From assembly GCA_045565995.1 (NCBI GenBank), contig JBJLEF010000004.1:124001-188000 (forward strand): a DNA stretch of 64,000 bases. Direction: 5' to 3'. This document shows positions 44,221-53,590 of this stretch, in pieces (position 1 is the first letter of the stretch; the number at the start of each line of letters is the position of its first letter). The DNA is from UBA721 sp002705165 (GTDB lineage Bacteria > Planctomycetota > Planctomycetia > Pirellulales > Pirellulaceae). The notes under the pieces are model-generated. The model was not told the origin of the DNA and ran no database searches. It worked only from the letters and a program-made list of their open reading frames with translations. The position numbers and the translations under genes were made by a program.

Positions 44221-44402
44221 AACCATCCTAAGTTGAACTACCCGCGCGGAATTCAAAAAGTTTTGTGTAGCACGTGGTAATATAGATTGGAATAAGATGT
44301 ATTTTCGGCTTGCTTAAAGGGTATCACCTATTTGGTGGTCCGCTGTATTCAAGATTAAGTATTTCAACGAACTGTTTAATTATGGGCGAAATAGACTAAC
44401 AG

Positions 44403-45803
44403 ATGCTAGGAATAACGGTATTACCAGAATATTTTCAAGCGGAGGGAGTAGAACATGTTTTGGATAATTGTCAGGGTGTGGGGGGAGCTAACGCGATTAC
44501 GACTTCGCCGTATGTTATGCGTCTATCTACCTCAGGGGAAGGTCAACGTGAACCGCCTATCGACGCTGGCGCAGGAGAAGTGAGGCTTCTAGACCGGCCG
44601 CTTTGGGGTAAACGACAATTGTTTGTTAATACCTCTCCGTCGTTTCATGCTAACAAGAGCTTGTACGTAAATACGTGCTATGCGCCACCCCAAGGTGACG
44701 ACTTTACTGATGCACAGGGTGAAATTGTGGCAATGGCACTCGCGGCGATGAAATCGCGTGGGCTGAAAACGTTTTTCCAAGTTCAGGCAGCAATCCCTCC
44801 CGGATACCGTGTGCAATTTAGTGGTGTGATTGATAAAGACCAGCCATTGATGCCGCAAGGCCGTCAGGTGGAGAATCGAGTGGCTTCCAATGCCAGTCTG
44901 GCGAGTAAGGATGTCCTCAATTACCAAATTGCCTTAATGACGGACTTGTTTCAGCAATATCCAGATGTTGATGGCATACGAATAGACTGGCCGGAATACC
45001 CCCCTTACAAACTCGATAGCGTATTCCTTGACTTCAACAGCCAGGTTGGTCATTGGTGCGCCGATGTAGACGAGTTTGCGCAAATCAGGGCCGGCGTAAC
45101 AGAAGTTTACGATTGGATTCACGGGAAGTTATCTAACGAGTTAGTTACTAAACTGACAGATCTTGAATCGCTTCAGGAAGAATTCTCAACGTTGGGTTTT
45201 CATGACGTTATGACTCAGTGGCTTAGCCTTAAACAACGTCTCGTTACGAACTATGTTGGCCGTATCCGTAGAGCAATGGACGAATCGGGTTTTAAGGAAA
45301 AGTTATTGGTTCCCCACGCCTTCCCGCCACCATTTCACCGACTTTCTGGAATCAATTATCGGGAAATTGGTAAATTCGCCGATCACATTGCAGTGAAGAT
45401 GTATACCATGCACTGGTCGATGATTGCCAGGTTTTATCTTGACCAACTTGCTCAGAGCAATCCTACCATCAAGGAGGCAGCTTTAGTCCAGATGGTGTAT
45501 TCTCTTTTAGATATTTCCGATTCCCAGGGTCCTGAGAAAATCGAGGATGTGAAATATCCCGGGCCGCTCGATCCTCATTTACCCACGACAGGAGTCCAAC
45601 AAAGGAAATTTGCACAGGCGCAACAGGAGGCGGGGGATACCCAGGTAGCCGCCTTAGTCCACGGTTATGGCCCGGTCGATGAATTTGCTCAGCGTTTTAA
45701 ACTGGCGTATAACGCATCCGGCAGTTTTGCTTGGATCAATCGTTATTGCTATCTGAGCGACGAAAAACTTCGTGTACTAGGTAGGCTCACTGATGCGTCT
45801 TAG
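44403..45803 (+). CDS. Hypothetical TIM-barrel-like protein (possible glycoside-hydrolase-like)
   Basis: A 466-residue protein without a signal peptide. Segments such as LKTFFQVQAAIPPGY, QQYPDVDGIRIDWPEY and KMYTMHWSMIARFYL look like strands and catalytic-side loops of a glycoside-hydrolase TIM barrel (DGIRIDWPEY is reminiscent of GH loops with an acidic residue). I cannot name a family. The 3' end overlaps the next gene by 11 bases (45793-45803), so translation is coupled to a multi-pass membrane protein. Function unknown; a carbohydrate-related role is only a suggestion. Confidence 0.7.
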   Translation: MLGITVLPEYFQAEGVEHVLDNCQGVGGANAITTSPYVMRLSTSGEGQREPPIDAGAGEVRLLDRPLWGKRQLFVNTSPSFHANKSLYVNTCYAPPQGDDFTDAQGEIVAMALAAMKSRGLKTFFQVQAAIPPGYRVQFSGVIDKDQPLMPQGRQVENRVASNASLASKDVLNYQIALMTDLFQQYPDVDGIRIDWPEYPPYKLDSVFLDFNSQVGHWCADVDEFAQIRAGVTEVYDWIHGKLSNELVTKLTDLESLQEEFSTLGFHDVMTQWLSLKQRLVTNYVGRIRRAMDESGFKEKLLVPHAFPPPFHRLSGINYREIGKFADHIAVKMYTMHWSMIARFYLDQLAQSNPTIKEAALVQMVYSLLDISDSQGPEKIEDVKYPGPLDPHLPTTGVQQRKFAQAQQEAGDTQVAALVHGYGPVDEFAQRFKLAYNASGSFAWINRYCYLSDEKLRVLGRLTDAS

Positions 45804-47502
45804 GCCCCTTGAAACTGAGCAGAACGTCCCGGACTTATTGTGTAGTTCGTTTGGACGCTGGCAGTGGTGGTGTTTCTTCAGTGTGATGCTACTTGTTGTT
45901 TTCGCATCCGGATGCTATCAGATGGTCAATGGTGACATCTGGTGGCACCTGAAGGCGGGAGAGCTGATCCTTGAAACTGGCACTGTTCCTCGGCGGAACT
46001 TATTTGCATATACCAACCCCGAATCTGTTTGGATTGATCTGCATTGGTTATTCCAGGTGATCGTTGCCCGGATTTATCAAGAATTCGGCACAAGTGGCTT
46101 GGTCGCATGGAAGGCCATGGTCGGTTGTTTTGCATTTAGTACTGTCTTCCTGACGTCTTATAAGCGTCTCCCAGGGGCCTTAGCCGCTTTCTGTTGGTTA
46201 CCGTTTGTATGGATCTATGCGGGCCGATTTCACGTTAGACCTGAAATGTTATCTCATTTGTATTTAGGTGCGACTCTGTGGATGATCCACTTGCACCATC
46301 ATGGTAAGACGAGGTGGATATGGATGCTCGTGCCGATTCAACTGGCGTGGGTGAATAGCCAAGGATTGTTTATTTTGCAACATTGTGTGCTTGGAGCGTA
46401 TGCGTTAAATGAACAGTTCAGGAATTTGCCAGCAATTAGATTAAATCGGGTTTGGTATGTCTTGTTGGCTTGTGTTATTGCGACATTCGTCAATCCCTAT
46501 GGACTGGAGGGGGCGATTTTCCCGTTAGAGTTACTTCAAAAGGTTAGTGGCCCGAACAGGGAAATGTTTCAGTTACTTGCGGGTGAGACTACGGGCATGG
46601 CGCAATTTCTCGAGAGCTACGGTTTGAACGGGGTGTTGGACGAAAGCACAACTCGGCTTATGCTGCTCACGGCGCCATTATGCTTGGGTCTGAGTTTGCT
46701 CGGTTCCTTAAAACGGTATTCAATGACCCTGTACCGCTGGTGCTTACTGTTCGGTTTTGGGTATCTTGCTTGGAATATGAACCGGAATGCATCCTTGTAT
46801 GCGATTGTTTGGGGATATGTGCTCGTTAGCGTTCTTGGAGACTGGTATGTCAGTAAGCCGTGGCGTGATAGGGGAGAAGATTTGACGTTCGGCATTCTCC
46901 GAAAAGCACTTATAACACTCGGGTTTATTTTTCTGGTTTTGCAGCTACTCTCATCCGTCATAGATATTCTTGGCAATAAACAAATTGCGGGAACTCACTA
47001 TCCTCCTCGTTACGGTGGCTTTGGTGAAGACAATTGGTATCATCACGATGCCGCCAAATTCATTGCCGAATTACCAGGTGTGGACAATGTTTACTCGCAA
47101 TACAACGGGACTGGTTTTGCAGGTGTGATAATCTACCACGGCTTTGGAAGGGAACAAGCGTTCCCCAAACGGGTATTTGCTGACGCACGGCTGGAAGCTA
47201 ACAGTGTTGATGTATTAAAGGATTTCCTTAAAGCCTCCCTTGGTGGGAACGGCCAAAGCTTGGCAGAAGTTGAAGGCGTGTTGAGTGAATATAGTGGTAC
47301 TTCTCCGGCGCTGGTCTACAAGAACTATGATTTAATGATTCGAAAAAGGTTATTAGAGGATCTTGTCGCAAGTGGTAAATGGCGCAGTGTCTATATGAGT
47401 ACTACGCCAAATATCCCAGAAGGTGTAACAATCTTTGTGCCCGATGATGTTGTCAAGAAATATCAACTTGAGACTGTTTCCGTGGGTGTTCTAAGGAATT
47501 GA
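45793..47502 (+). CDS. Multi-pass membrane protein, possible glycosyltransferase-like
   Basis: A 569-residue protein with about eleven hydrophobic segments (WWCFFSVMLLVVFASGCYQM, LYLGATLWMIHL, RVWYVLLACVIATFVNPYG and others) and a soluble C-terminal domain of about 170 residues (YGGFGEDNWYHHDAAKFIAE, VDNVYSQYNGTGFAGVIIYHG). The layout resembles C-family membrane glycosyltransferases with a large periplasmic end, but no motif confirms it. NGDIWWHLKAGELIL early in the chain occurs in similar planctomycete proteins. Its start lies within the end of the upstream TIM-barrel-like gene. Moderate confidence for membrane topology only. Confidence 0.7.
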   Translation: MRLRPLETEQNVPDLLCSSFGRWQWWCFFSVMLLVVFASGCYQMVNGDIWWHLKAGELILETGTVPRRNLFAYTNPESVWIDLHWLFQVIVARIYQEFGTSGLVAWKAMVGCFAFSTVFLTSYKRLPGALAAFCWLPFVWIYAGRFHVRPEMLSHLYLGATLWMIHLHHHGKTRWIWMLVPIQLAWVNSQGLFILQHCVLGAYALNEQFRNLPAIRLNRVWYVLLACVIATFVNPYGLEGAIFPLELLQKVSGPNREMFQLLAGETTGMAQFLESYGLNGVLDESTTRLMLLTAPLCLGLSLLGSLKRYSMTLYRWCLLFGFGYLAWNMNRNASLYAIVWGYVLVSVLGDWYVSKPWRDRGEDLTFGILRKALITLGFIFLVLQLLSSVIDILGNKQIAGTHYPPRYGGFGEDNWYHHDAAKFIAELPGVDNVYSQYNGTGFAGVIIYHGFGREQAFPKRVFADARLEANSVDVLKDFLKASLGGNGQSLAEVEGVLSEYSGTSPALVYKNYDLMIRKRLLEDLVASGKWRSVYMSTTPNIPEGVTIFVPDDVVKKYQLETVSVGVLRN

Positions 47503-47538
47503 AACTAGTTCATCCTTAAAACCAGTAATTGGTTCAGG

Positions 47539-47558
47539 ATGCCACTATAATGTGGCAT
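47539..47558 (+). promoter_or_regulatory. Inverted repeat flanking a TATAAT box upstream of the PQQ gene
   Basis: ATGCCAC (47539-47545), TATAAT (47546-47551) and GTGGCAT (47552-47558) form a perfect repeat with a consensus -10 box in the spacer. It lies 41 bases before the PQQ-propeller start, and could be an operator over a promoter or a hairpin. No clear -35 box was found at 16-18 bases. Confidence 0.4.
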
Positions 47559-47599
47559 AGGCCCGTGTCCGTGAATTCATAAAAAACAGGTATTTATCA

Positions 47600-48859
47600 A
47601 TGGTCAAGTTTTGTTCTTTCCTCATGTTTGTTTGTGCGATCGTCTCTGGCATTGGTTTTGCACATGCCGACGAGTGGGATAGCTTCCGAGGGCCCGCTGG
47701 TGATGGATCGAGCAAATATGAGAATTTGCCGACGGAGTGGAGTGTTGAGAAGAATGTCTCTTGGAGTAAGGCTATACCAGGTGAAGGCTGGTCGTCACCA
47801 GTCGTTCATAGCAACATGGTTTTTCTCACGGCGGCTATCCCCCAAACCGACGAAGTGGTGGAGACCGAACACGATCTTGTGGTCTTGGGACTCGATCTAT
47901 TAACCGGGGATATTAGCTGGAAGACGACGGTATTCGTACAGTCAGCTAACGCGCCTGCTAGGCATCAAAAGAATAGTCATGCCAGTCCGACACCGCTCGT
48001 GCATCAAGGCAAATTGTATGTACACTTTGGTCATCAGGGCACAGCGTGTCTGAACTTGAGTGGTGAAAGTCCTTTGGAAACACAATCCCCATCGAGTATC
48101 GCCCTGTCCATGGTAATGGGGGAACCCCGATAATTGTAAACGACGCTTTGGTTTTTAGTGTCGATGGCGCGGCGACTACGAAAGTCGTCGCTCTTAGATC
48201 TCGCAAATGGCGAGTTAAAGTGGGCGTTCGATCGTAAATCCGAAGCCCCCAGGAAATTCTCATTTTCTACCCCGACCCTGATCACGGTGGAAGGGAAGCA
48301 GCAAATCGTATCCGCCGGAAGTGATGTCGTGCATGGGCTCGATGCCGAATCAGGCGAGATGATTTGGAAAGTCACTTATGATGGATACAGTGTCATACCG
48401 AAGCCCATTTATAAGGACGGTCTTCTCTACGTCTGCACGAGCTACAATACTCCTTGGATCTACTGTATCGATCCCGGAGGCGTGGGAGATATTACCAGTA
48501 CACATGTTAGGTGGTCTCATCAAAAACAGGTCCCACACACCCCTTCTATAATTGTTGACGCCGGAAACATTTTTATGGTTTCGGATCGAGGTATCGGTAG
48601 TTGCTTGGATGCGAAGACTGGGGATGTAATATGGCAGGAACGCATAGGTGGAAACTTTTCAGCTTCTCCTGTCCTCGCGAACGGCCTTATTTATTTACAG
48701 AGCGAACAGGGGGACGCGACGATTATAGAGGCTAGCAGGGTCTTCAAGGTCGTATCCAAAAATACTTTTGGCGAGCGCAGTTTGGCCAGCTATGGAGTCG
48801 CGGACGGCACGCTCCTGATTCGAACGTCAGAGGCGCTATACTGCGTGCAAAATAAATAG
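47600..48859 (+). pseudogene. PQQ-like beta-propeller secreted protein, broken by three +1 insertions
   Basis: The 5' frame (47600-48133) encodes a signal peptide (about 1-24) and propeller blades such as FRGPAGDGSSKYENLPTEWS and HASPTPLVHQGKLYVHFG. It then runs into stops. The protein continues in other frames: VLWKHNP in the +1 frame after about 48068, then YRPVHGNGGTPIIVNDALVF in the +2 frame after about 48090. It returns to the first frame as DLANGELKWAFDRK after about 48196. Removing one A near 48066-48068, one C at 48087-48090 and one A near 48196 would give a single 419-residue PQQ-repeat protein of normal make-up. It is either a young pseudogene or a base-calling artefact. Confidence 0.8.
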
Positions 48860-48863
48860 GCCG

Positions 48864-49595
48864 TTAGGTTTTGACTTCCGCCTGAATCCCGTAGACTGCG
48901 AAAACGCGGGGCCCAAGTTCCCACTTCCATGCGTCTAATAATGTTGCGCGTGCAACTCGTGGGTCGGATTTTAGCTGTTGCAGCGTCCCAAACGGATTTG
49001 TGCCCGTAAAGAAGTTGCGTTGGCTTATTGAATTTGAAAGAAAACCGTTCAATTGTTCTTCGGAGATGGACTTTAATTGTCGCGCAGTTAAGTTGCTCAC
49101 CATATCGGTGACGAAATAAACCGTGCCCCCCGGTTTCGTCGTTCTTAATAGCATATCTAAATGGGCAGCGCGAAATTTGACGATCGCGTCTTGGTTGTTC
49201 GAAAATTCTATTGGTTGTTGTTCAATCAGTTGTGTAAAAAGGCAACTTGATATAGTTGTGTCGGCAAGATGCTCAGTGCTAAACGCGCTTTCTGAGAGGT
49301 CAGTATCACCGACTAACCGGATTCCGTCTTTCGCTTCAATACCTTGTTGTTCAATGGCCCCCTGCATGGCAGTCAGGTCGATATCTATCAGCTCAATCGC
49401 CGTATAATGTCTAGATAGTTTATGCAGATCTAAATCATTGCAGTTCCCTGCACCAAAACTTCGAAGTAACGAAGACGGTGAGTGTTGACTGAGTAAGGAT
49501 GTAATGTGATCTCTATGGGATTTACAACGGTTCCAGTTGTTTTTTGTGAGCTGGTTTCTGGCGATTTGCTGTTCGCGAATAGTGACTGGTTCCAT
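48864..49595 (-). CDS. Putative SAM-dependent methyltransferase-like protein
   Basis: A 243-residue protein. LLRSFGAGNCNDLDLHKLS followed by YTAIELIDIDLTAMQGAI has the form of a Rossmann-fold methyltransferase start (glycine-rich loop, then an acidic residue at the end of strand 2). GGTVYFVTDMVS near residue 155 may be the later strand. The usual ExGxGxG is degenerate, so SAM use is inferred and weak. It converges on the PQQ gene with four bases between and leads no obvious operon. Confidence 0.55.
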   Translation of the reverse strand: MEPVTIREQQIARNQLTKNNWNRCKSHRDHITSLLSQHSPSSLLRSFGAGNCNDLDLHKLSRHYTAIELIDIDLTAMQGAIEQQGIEAKDGIRLVGDTDLSESAFSTEHLADTTISSCLFTQLIEQQPIEFSNNQDAIVKFRAAHLDMLLRTTKPGGTVYFVTDMVSNLTARQLKSISEEQLNGFLSNSISQRNFFTGTNPFGTLQQLKSDPRVARATLLDAWKWELGPRVFAVYGIQAEVKT

Positions 49596-49678
49596 AACCT
49601 ACGTTTTCTGTATTTGACTCGTTATTTTTAGACAAGTTAGTCGATTTGTATCGAGTTTGGCAATGGGACCAAGAATTG

Positions 49679-50281
49679 TTATTTAAGGAATTGTTGTAGC
49701 CGCTGAAAAAATGAAGTTGTTTTAGGGCTAAATTGTTTAACGAGTGACATAGGTTTATACCCTGGTTTTGCTATGCCTAGTAACGTCGAGGGTGTTTGGT
49801 ATTTTGGAGAGCGGAACCAAAAACGTGGGCTCGTTTGAAGTATTAGACTTACGAATTGAGAGCACTGAAGTGTATGTTGTTCATTACCTAGTAGCGTAGG
49901 GATGACGCTGTAGGGGGTCCCAAGCTCGTCATTTGCTTTATCTAACATGGCGTTGATTTCCTTCCGAGAGTACGGATGTTTAGGATTCATAAGCCATAAA
50001 GAGATACTTTTTCCTTCGTTCGCCTTCATTTCAACAGCCGTGTGGAGGTAACTGGCGTACGTCGACTTTATGGTGCCACCCGGTTTAGCCTCGAAGACAA
50101 TTGGGATACCGCGTTCGTAAAGAATGATGGCGACGTGAGAATAAGTGGACTTTGTGTACGTGCTTACTAGACAGCTTCCGTGCTCGGTGAAAATCAACGC
50201 GCCATTGGCTGGCGGTTCGACGGCGATAACACTTGACTGCAAGATCCCGTAAACGACAAGTAAGTAGAGTGATTTGATCAT
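49679..50281 (-). CDS. Secreted YiiX/NlpC-P60-like permuted papain-fold hydrolase
   Basis: A 200-residue protein with a signal peptide (about 1-21). GALIFTEHGSCLVSTYTKSTYSHVAIIL contains the candidate catalytic His (shown in parts: GALIFTEHGS and YSHVAIIL), and LQCSQFVSLIL the candidate nucleophile Cys in the second half. This order (His before Cys) fits the permuted NlpC/P60 enzymes of the YiiX/YebB type, and LGTPYSVIP before the Cys is also typical. Substrates of this group include lipids and cell-wall peptides, but none can be chosen here. It follows the lipoprotein gene on the same strand. Confidence 0.78.
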   Translation of the reverse strand: MIKSLYLLVVYGILQSSVIAVEPPANGALIFTEHGSCLVSTYTKSTYSHVAIILYERGIPIVFEAKPGGTIKSTYASYLHTAVEMKANEGKSISLWLMNPKHPYSRKEINAMLDKANDELGTPYSVIPTLLGNEQHTLQCSQFVSLILQTSPRFWFRSPKYQTPSTLLGIAKPGYKPMSLVKQFSPKTTSFFQRLQQFLK

Positions 50282-50334
50282 GGGTAGCTCCTATGTAAGT
50301 CCTTCGCCAAAACCAAGGAATTATTGGGAACTTT

Positions 50335-51411
50335 TCATGGAGTCCATGGGATTTCTACTGAATTAGTCAGGTATTTCACTTCCTTAGCAGGATTGACAAG
50401 CACAAGAAAAGTTTGAAAGGGTCCACTGTTTGGATGGAATTGAGGGACGACACCCTGTAGACGCGGTGGTAGTTGGCCGCTCTGGATAGGTAACGCAAAA
50501 CGACTGAAGCCTTGACGAGGTGAATGGATCACCCAGTAAACGGTTCCCTTTTCTGGTAGGGGCCGCGTCTGCTGGAGATTGATCGCAAATGACATTGAGG
50601 TACCATCTTGCAATAACATGGGAACGGCTACTGGTGCATCAAAAGCTGCATAGATTGTGTTCACGCGTCCGGGGACGCCTATCTTCACGCTTTGGGAAGA
50701 TCTGGGTGAAGACGGTGAACTAATAGTTGGCGGTGCGGCGCCGGGTAAAACTCGTTGGCCCTTTGGACGGAGCGTTGACGGTAGGTTCGGAGTTTTACGA
50801 GGAGCACGACTAGGATTCGGTTTTGACCCTGATAGACGTGCGTCGGGAGAATCTTGTGAGCCGGCGGGCTTCCCCAAGTATTGGGCGGTAGGATCTTGGT
50901 TAGCCTGAGAATTTGCAGCTGGATCCGTGAGTCCGCCTTGTGAGATATATTGTGAAGTAACATCTGCACCCTCACTTGTGTCAGGAATCGCGAACTCACC
51001 TACCTGCATCGTGTATTCACCTGCCAAATCATTGTCAGTTTGACTGGTGTCACCCTCGTCAATGGTCATCGCGGCTGCATATTCTGACTGGCCGACGAAG
51101 GCGCCCATCTGTTGACCAGGATCTGGGCCGATATCACCCGTGGTTTGCATCATTGCCTGATAGTCGGGGTTTTGAGTTGGGTCGCCATGGACGGATCCTT
51201 CCTCGGCGCCAATGGACATGTTAGATGGAATTGTAGTGTCCTGATTCTGTCCAATCGTGGTGGGATCGATAAATTGTCCATCCTCCGCCTCATTCAAACG
51301 AGAAGCGACACCTTCTTGACGTGCGGGAAGGAAACGAGCAAGTTGTTTGCCAATGGGCTCACATCCGGCAGTACAAAGCAGTAACAGTACAATTAGGGGC
51401 TTAAAATTCAA
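50335..51411 (-). CDS. Putative lipoprotein, low-complexity, unknown function
   Basis: A 358-residue protein with a lipobox signal peptide (LIVLLLLCTAGCEPIGKQ, Cys near residue 17). The mature chain to about residue 230 is disordered and rich in Gln, Asp, Gly, Pro, Thr and Ser. A C-terminal folded part (about 240-358; VNTIYAAFDAPVAVPMLLQDGTSMSFAIN, shown here as VNTIYAAFDAPVAVPMLLQDG) contains beta-rich segments. No domain was recognised. It stands upstream of the YiiX-like gene and may be cotranscribed (53 bases apart). Membrane anchoring by lipid is inferred from the lipobox. Confidence 0.72.
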   Translation of the reverse strand: MNFKPLIVLLLLCTAGCEPIGKQLARFLPARQEGVASRLNEAEDGQFIDPTTIGQNQDTTIPSNMSIGAEEGSVHGDPTQNPDYQAMMQTTGDIGPDPGQQMGAFVGQSEYAAAMTIDEGDTSQTDNDLAGEYTMQVGEFAIPDTSEGADVTSQYISQGGLTDPAANSQANQDPTAQYLGKPAGSQDSPDARLSGSKPNPSRAPRKTPNLPSTLRPKGQRVLPGAAPPTISSPSSPRSSQSVKIGVPGRVNTIYAAFDAPVAVPMLLQDGTSMSFAINLQQTRPLPEKGTVYWVIHSPRQGFSRFALPIQSGQLPPRLQGVVPQFHPNSGPFQTFLVLVNPAKEVKYLTNSVEIPWTP

Positions 51412-51485
51412 CTTGCATCTCCTTCTTCTGGACCCTTCCTATTCTAGGCGACATGCGTGACTAAATGTAGGAAATCTTGTTTTTG

Positions 51486-52346
51486 CTATTCTGACAATAA
51501 CGGGAAGAATTGACCAGCTAACGGTTCCCCGCAGGGAATCACGTCCACACCCTTTAATAATGGTTCGTCTGTTAAACTGACAACACCATCCGCGATCAGA
51601 TTTACAACGGAAGCCTTTCGTGAGACTGCGGTTTTGTTGTCAAAGGACCCGTGTACAGTCAGGGGATGGTGAAAAACGACCTGTCCAGCTTTGAGTTCTA
51701 CCGGCGTAGGGTTATCAAAAGCACGCAATTGCTGTTCGTTCAAAACAGTACTAATAGCTTCCATATCACCGGCAAGTCCAGTATTCGGGAGCAACTCCCA
51801 GTGATTGCTTCCTGAAAGATAGTGAAGGCAACCGTTGTCTATGGTGGCGTCTTCAAGCGCGATCCAACAGGTCAAGTGATTCATAGGCCCGGTTCGCGTC
51901 CAATAGGAGTAGTCTTGGTGCCAGGCGACAACTCCCCCGTGGTGTGCCGGTTTACAAAAGAGTTGGTCGTGCCAAAATCGTATCCTCGACCCAAGCAATT
52001 GTCGCGCGGGCACGGTGATCGCGGGATGCCAAAGGAGATCATGAAACGACTTTCGCAATCGCCAAGCGCCCAGAGCGTGAAAAAGAGTTGTGTCCGCGTC
52101 CGATGACTCATCAACATTGTATTCGTACCAGAGTTCGTTGCCGTCATGCCCGGGGACTAATAAATCGTCAAGATCTAACTTTAATACGGAGAGAATGTTA
52201 GCGGAAAGACGCCCGCGACCAATCACAAATCCGCAGTTCGCGAAAAGAGCAAGGTCTTCTGGCTGGAGAACGAAGTTAAGCTGGGCCGGATAGGGAATAG
52301 AGTCCGGTTCGACAGGACAGTCGTATAAGGAATAGTCGATAGTCAT
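51486..52346 (-). CDS. Phytanoyl-CoA dioxygenase family protein (PhyH)
   Basis: A 286-residue PhyH-type 2OG-Fe(II) oxygenase. VVAWHQDYSYW gives the HxD pair, VFHHPLTVHGSFDNKT the distal His and nearby residues, and SRKASVVNLIADG a possible 2-oxoglutarate Arg. The N-terminal FANCGFVIGRGRL is typical. The substrate is unknown. The start overlaps the end of the HEAT-repeat gene by four bases, suggesting translational coupling. It differs clearly from the PhyH protein at 39769-40539 and is not a recent duplicate. Confidence 0.88.
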   Translation of the reverse strand: MTIDYSLYDCPVEPDSIPYPAQLNFVLQPEDLALFANCGFVIGRGRLSANILSVLKLDLDDLLVPGHDGNELWYEYNVDESSDADTTLFHALGAWRLRKSFHDLLWHPAITVPARQLLGSRIRFWHDQLFCKPAHHGGVVAWHQDYSYWTRTGPMNHLTCWIALEDATIDNGCLHYLSGSNHWELLPNTGLAGDMEAISTVLNEQQLRAFDNPTPVELKAGQVVFHHPLTVHGSFDNKTAVSRKASVVNLIADGVVSLTDEPLLKGVDVIPCGEPLAGQFFPLLSE

Positions 52347-53548
52347 TCTTCTGCTGGGGTAGACGTATCTGTTTCCGGCAATGTAAGAGTCGCACGAAAC
52401 TGCTCATATTTCTTTCGCGGGGCAACCCGTTCTTCGTCACTGCTGAATCCAACAGTCGAGTAATTCAATTGTTTGGCGTTTGTGTACGAAATGCGTGTAA
52501 ACCCGTAGTTGCGTGGGTTTTCATCAGCAATTAGTAAGGCTCCGGCTAGTGCAATATCCCGTAGTTGTGTCTGGTGCAATTTTTGGCCCACGCGTTGTTG
52601 AACACCACAAAAACTCTTGTCATCAATTCTGGTTTCTAGATCCCGAAGGTTAACCAGAGTCCCGAACCTCGTAATAGCAACTAACGCGATCTGAGCCACG
52701 TGGCAGGGCGTGTCTTTAGCACGTACCAGAGCGATAGCGCGTGGTAGGCATTGCTTGATGTCATATTGCATCGCCAGATTGAACGCCATTTGGGCATCCC
52801 AACTTTGCCCATGTTTCATCCAGACAGCAAATAATTGGCGGAGGATATTCGAGCGTGGGGTACGACGATACTGAGAAGTACCATTAGGGTTACGGGTATA
52901 CATTTCATTTCTGAATGCATTGTAATTACAGACCGAGTAGATTGTTTTTACGGATGTTTCATCTACCTTCACGCCATTAATGCCTCCCGAAAACAATAGC
53001 GCGGCAACGGTACCTAATTGAATGCTATCGCGCTTGTAAGTACGGAATACTTGCTGAAGTTCTTTGCAGCGTTTAGTTATACTACGAGAGGTAATCGATA
53101 CAGGTCGCTCCAGATTGCGCATGAGTTCGGGTTCCGCCCTACACATTAAAACAAAAAGCCTACGGGCCGTACTGGTCGTTCCCGCAAGTTGTTTAAACCC
53201 ATCCCAACCGGGCAGGGTTGCCGCGTTTTCCCCAGACTGCATAAACGCTTCGAGTTGAAGTTGGTATAAATTTTGATCCACGGCATCCAGCACGCGTTGT
53301 GCGCGGAACCGGAGTTCGCGATTCCCGTTCGTCATAGCTTCTTCCAGTTGCGGTACGACATCTGGACCCAATTGAATAAGGGTGGCCATGGCACGCTGCC
53401 TAGTCGAGAACTGCCGGGATGCCAGTTCATCAATCAACTGTGGGATGAGATCTTGTGATAAAAGAGGCGTCGGACGAGCTGAAAAACAGATCAACGCCAA
53501 ACACAAGATAAAGAGCACAGGGGGGAATTTAGATTGCTTACGGTACAT
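52343..53548 (-). CDS. Secreted HEAT-repeat-like protein, unknown function
   Basis: A 401-residue protein with an N-terminal signal peptide (FILCLALICFSARPTPLLS). HEAT-like helical pairs follow, such as LIDELASRQFSTRQRAMATLIQLGPDVVPQLEEAM, shown here as LIDELASRQFSTRQRAM. The second half (about 200-340) has more helices, including NALKQ-rich loops, and the tail is Pro/Thr-rich. No catalytic motif was seen. Because it is translationally coupled to the PhyH gene (four-base overlap, 52343-52346), it may form a scaffold or partner. The first codons are conserved enough to place the ATG at 53548. Confidence 0.75.
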   Translation of the reverse strand: MYRKQSKFPPVLFILCLALICFSARPTPLLSQDLIPQLIDELASRQFSTRQRAMATLIQLGPDVVPQLEEAMTNGNRELRFRAQRVLDAVDQNLYQLQLEAFMQSGENAATLPGWDGFKQLAGTTSTARRLFVLMCRAEPELMRNLERPVSITSRSITKRCKELQQVFRTYKRDSIQLGTVAALLFSGGINGVKVDETSVKTIYSVCNYNAFRNEMYTRNPNGTSQYRRTPRSNILRQLFAVWMKHGQSWDAQMAFNLAMQYDIKQCLPRAIALVRAKDTPCHVAQIALVAITRFGTLVNLRDLETRIDDKSFCGVQQRVGQKLHQTQLRDIALAGALLIADENPRNYGFTRISYTNAKQLNYSTVGFSSDEERVAPRKKYEQFRATLTLPETDTSTPAEE

Positions 53549-53590
53549 ACTATTATTAGAAGATATCGTTGGTAAATATGCCAGTCAAAG

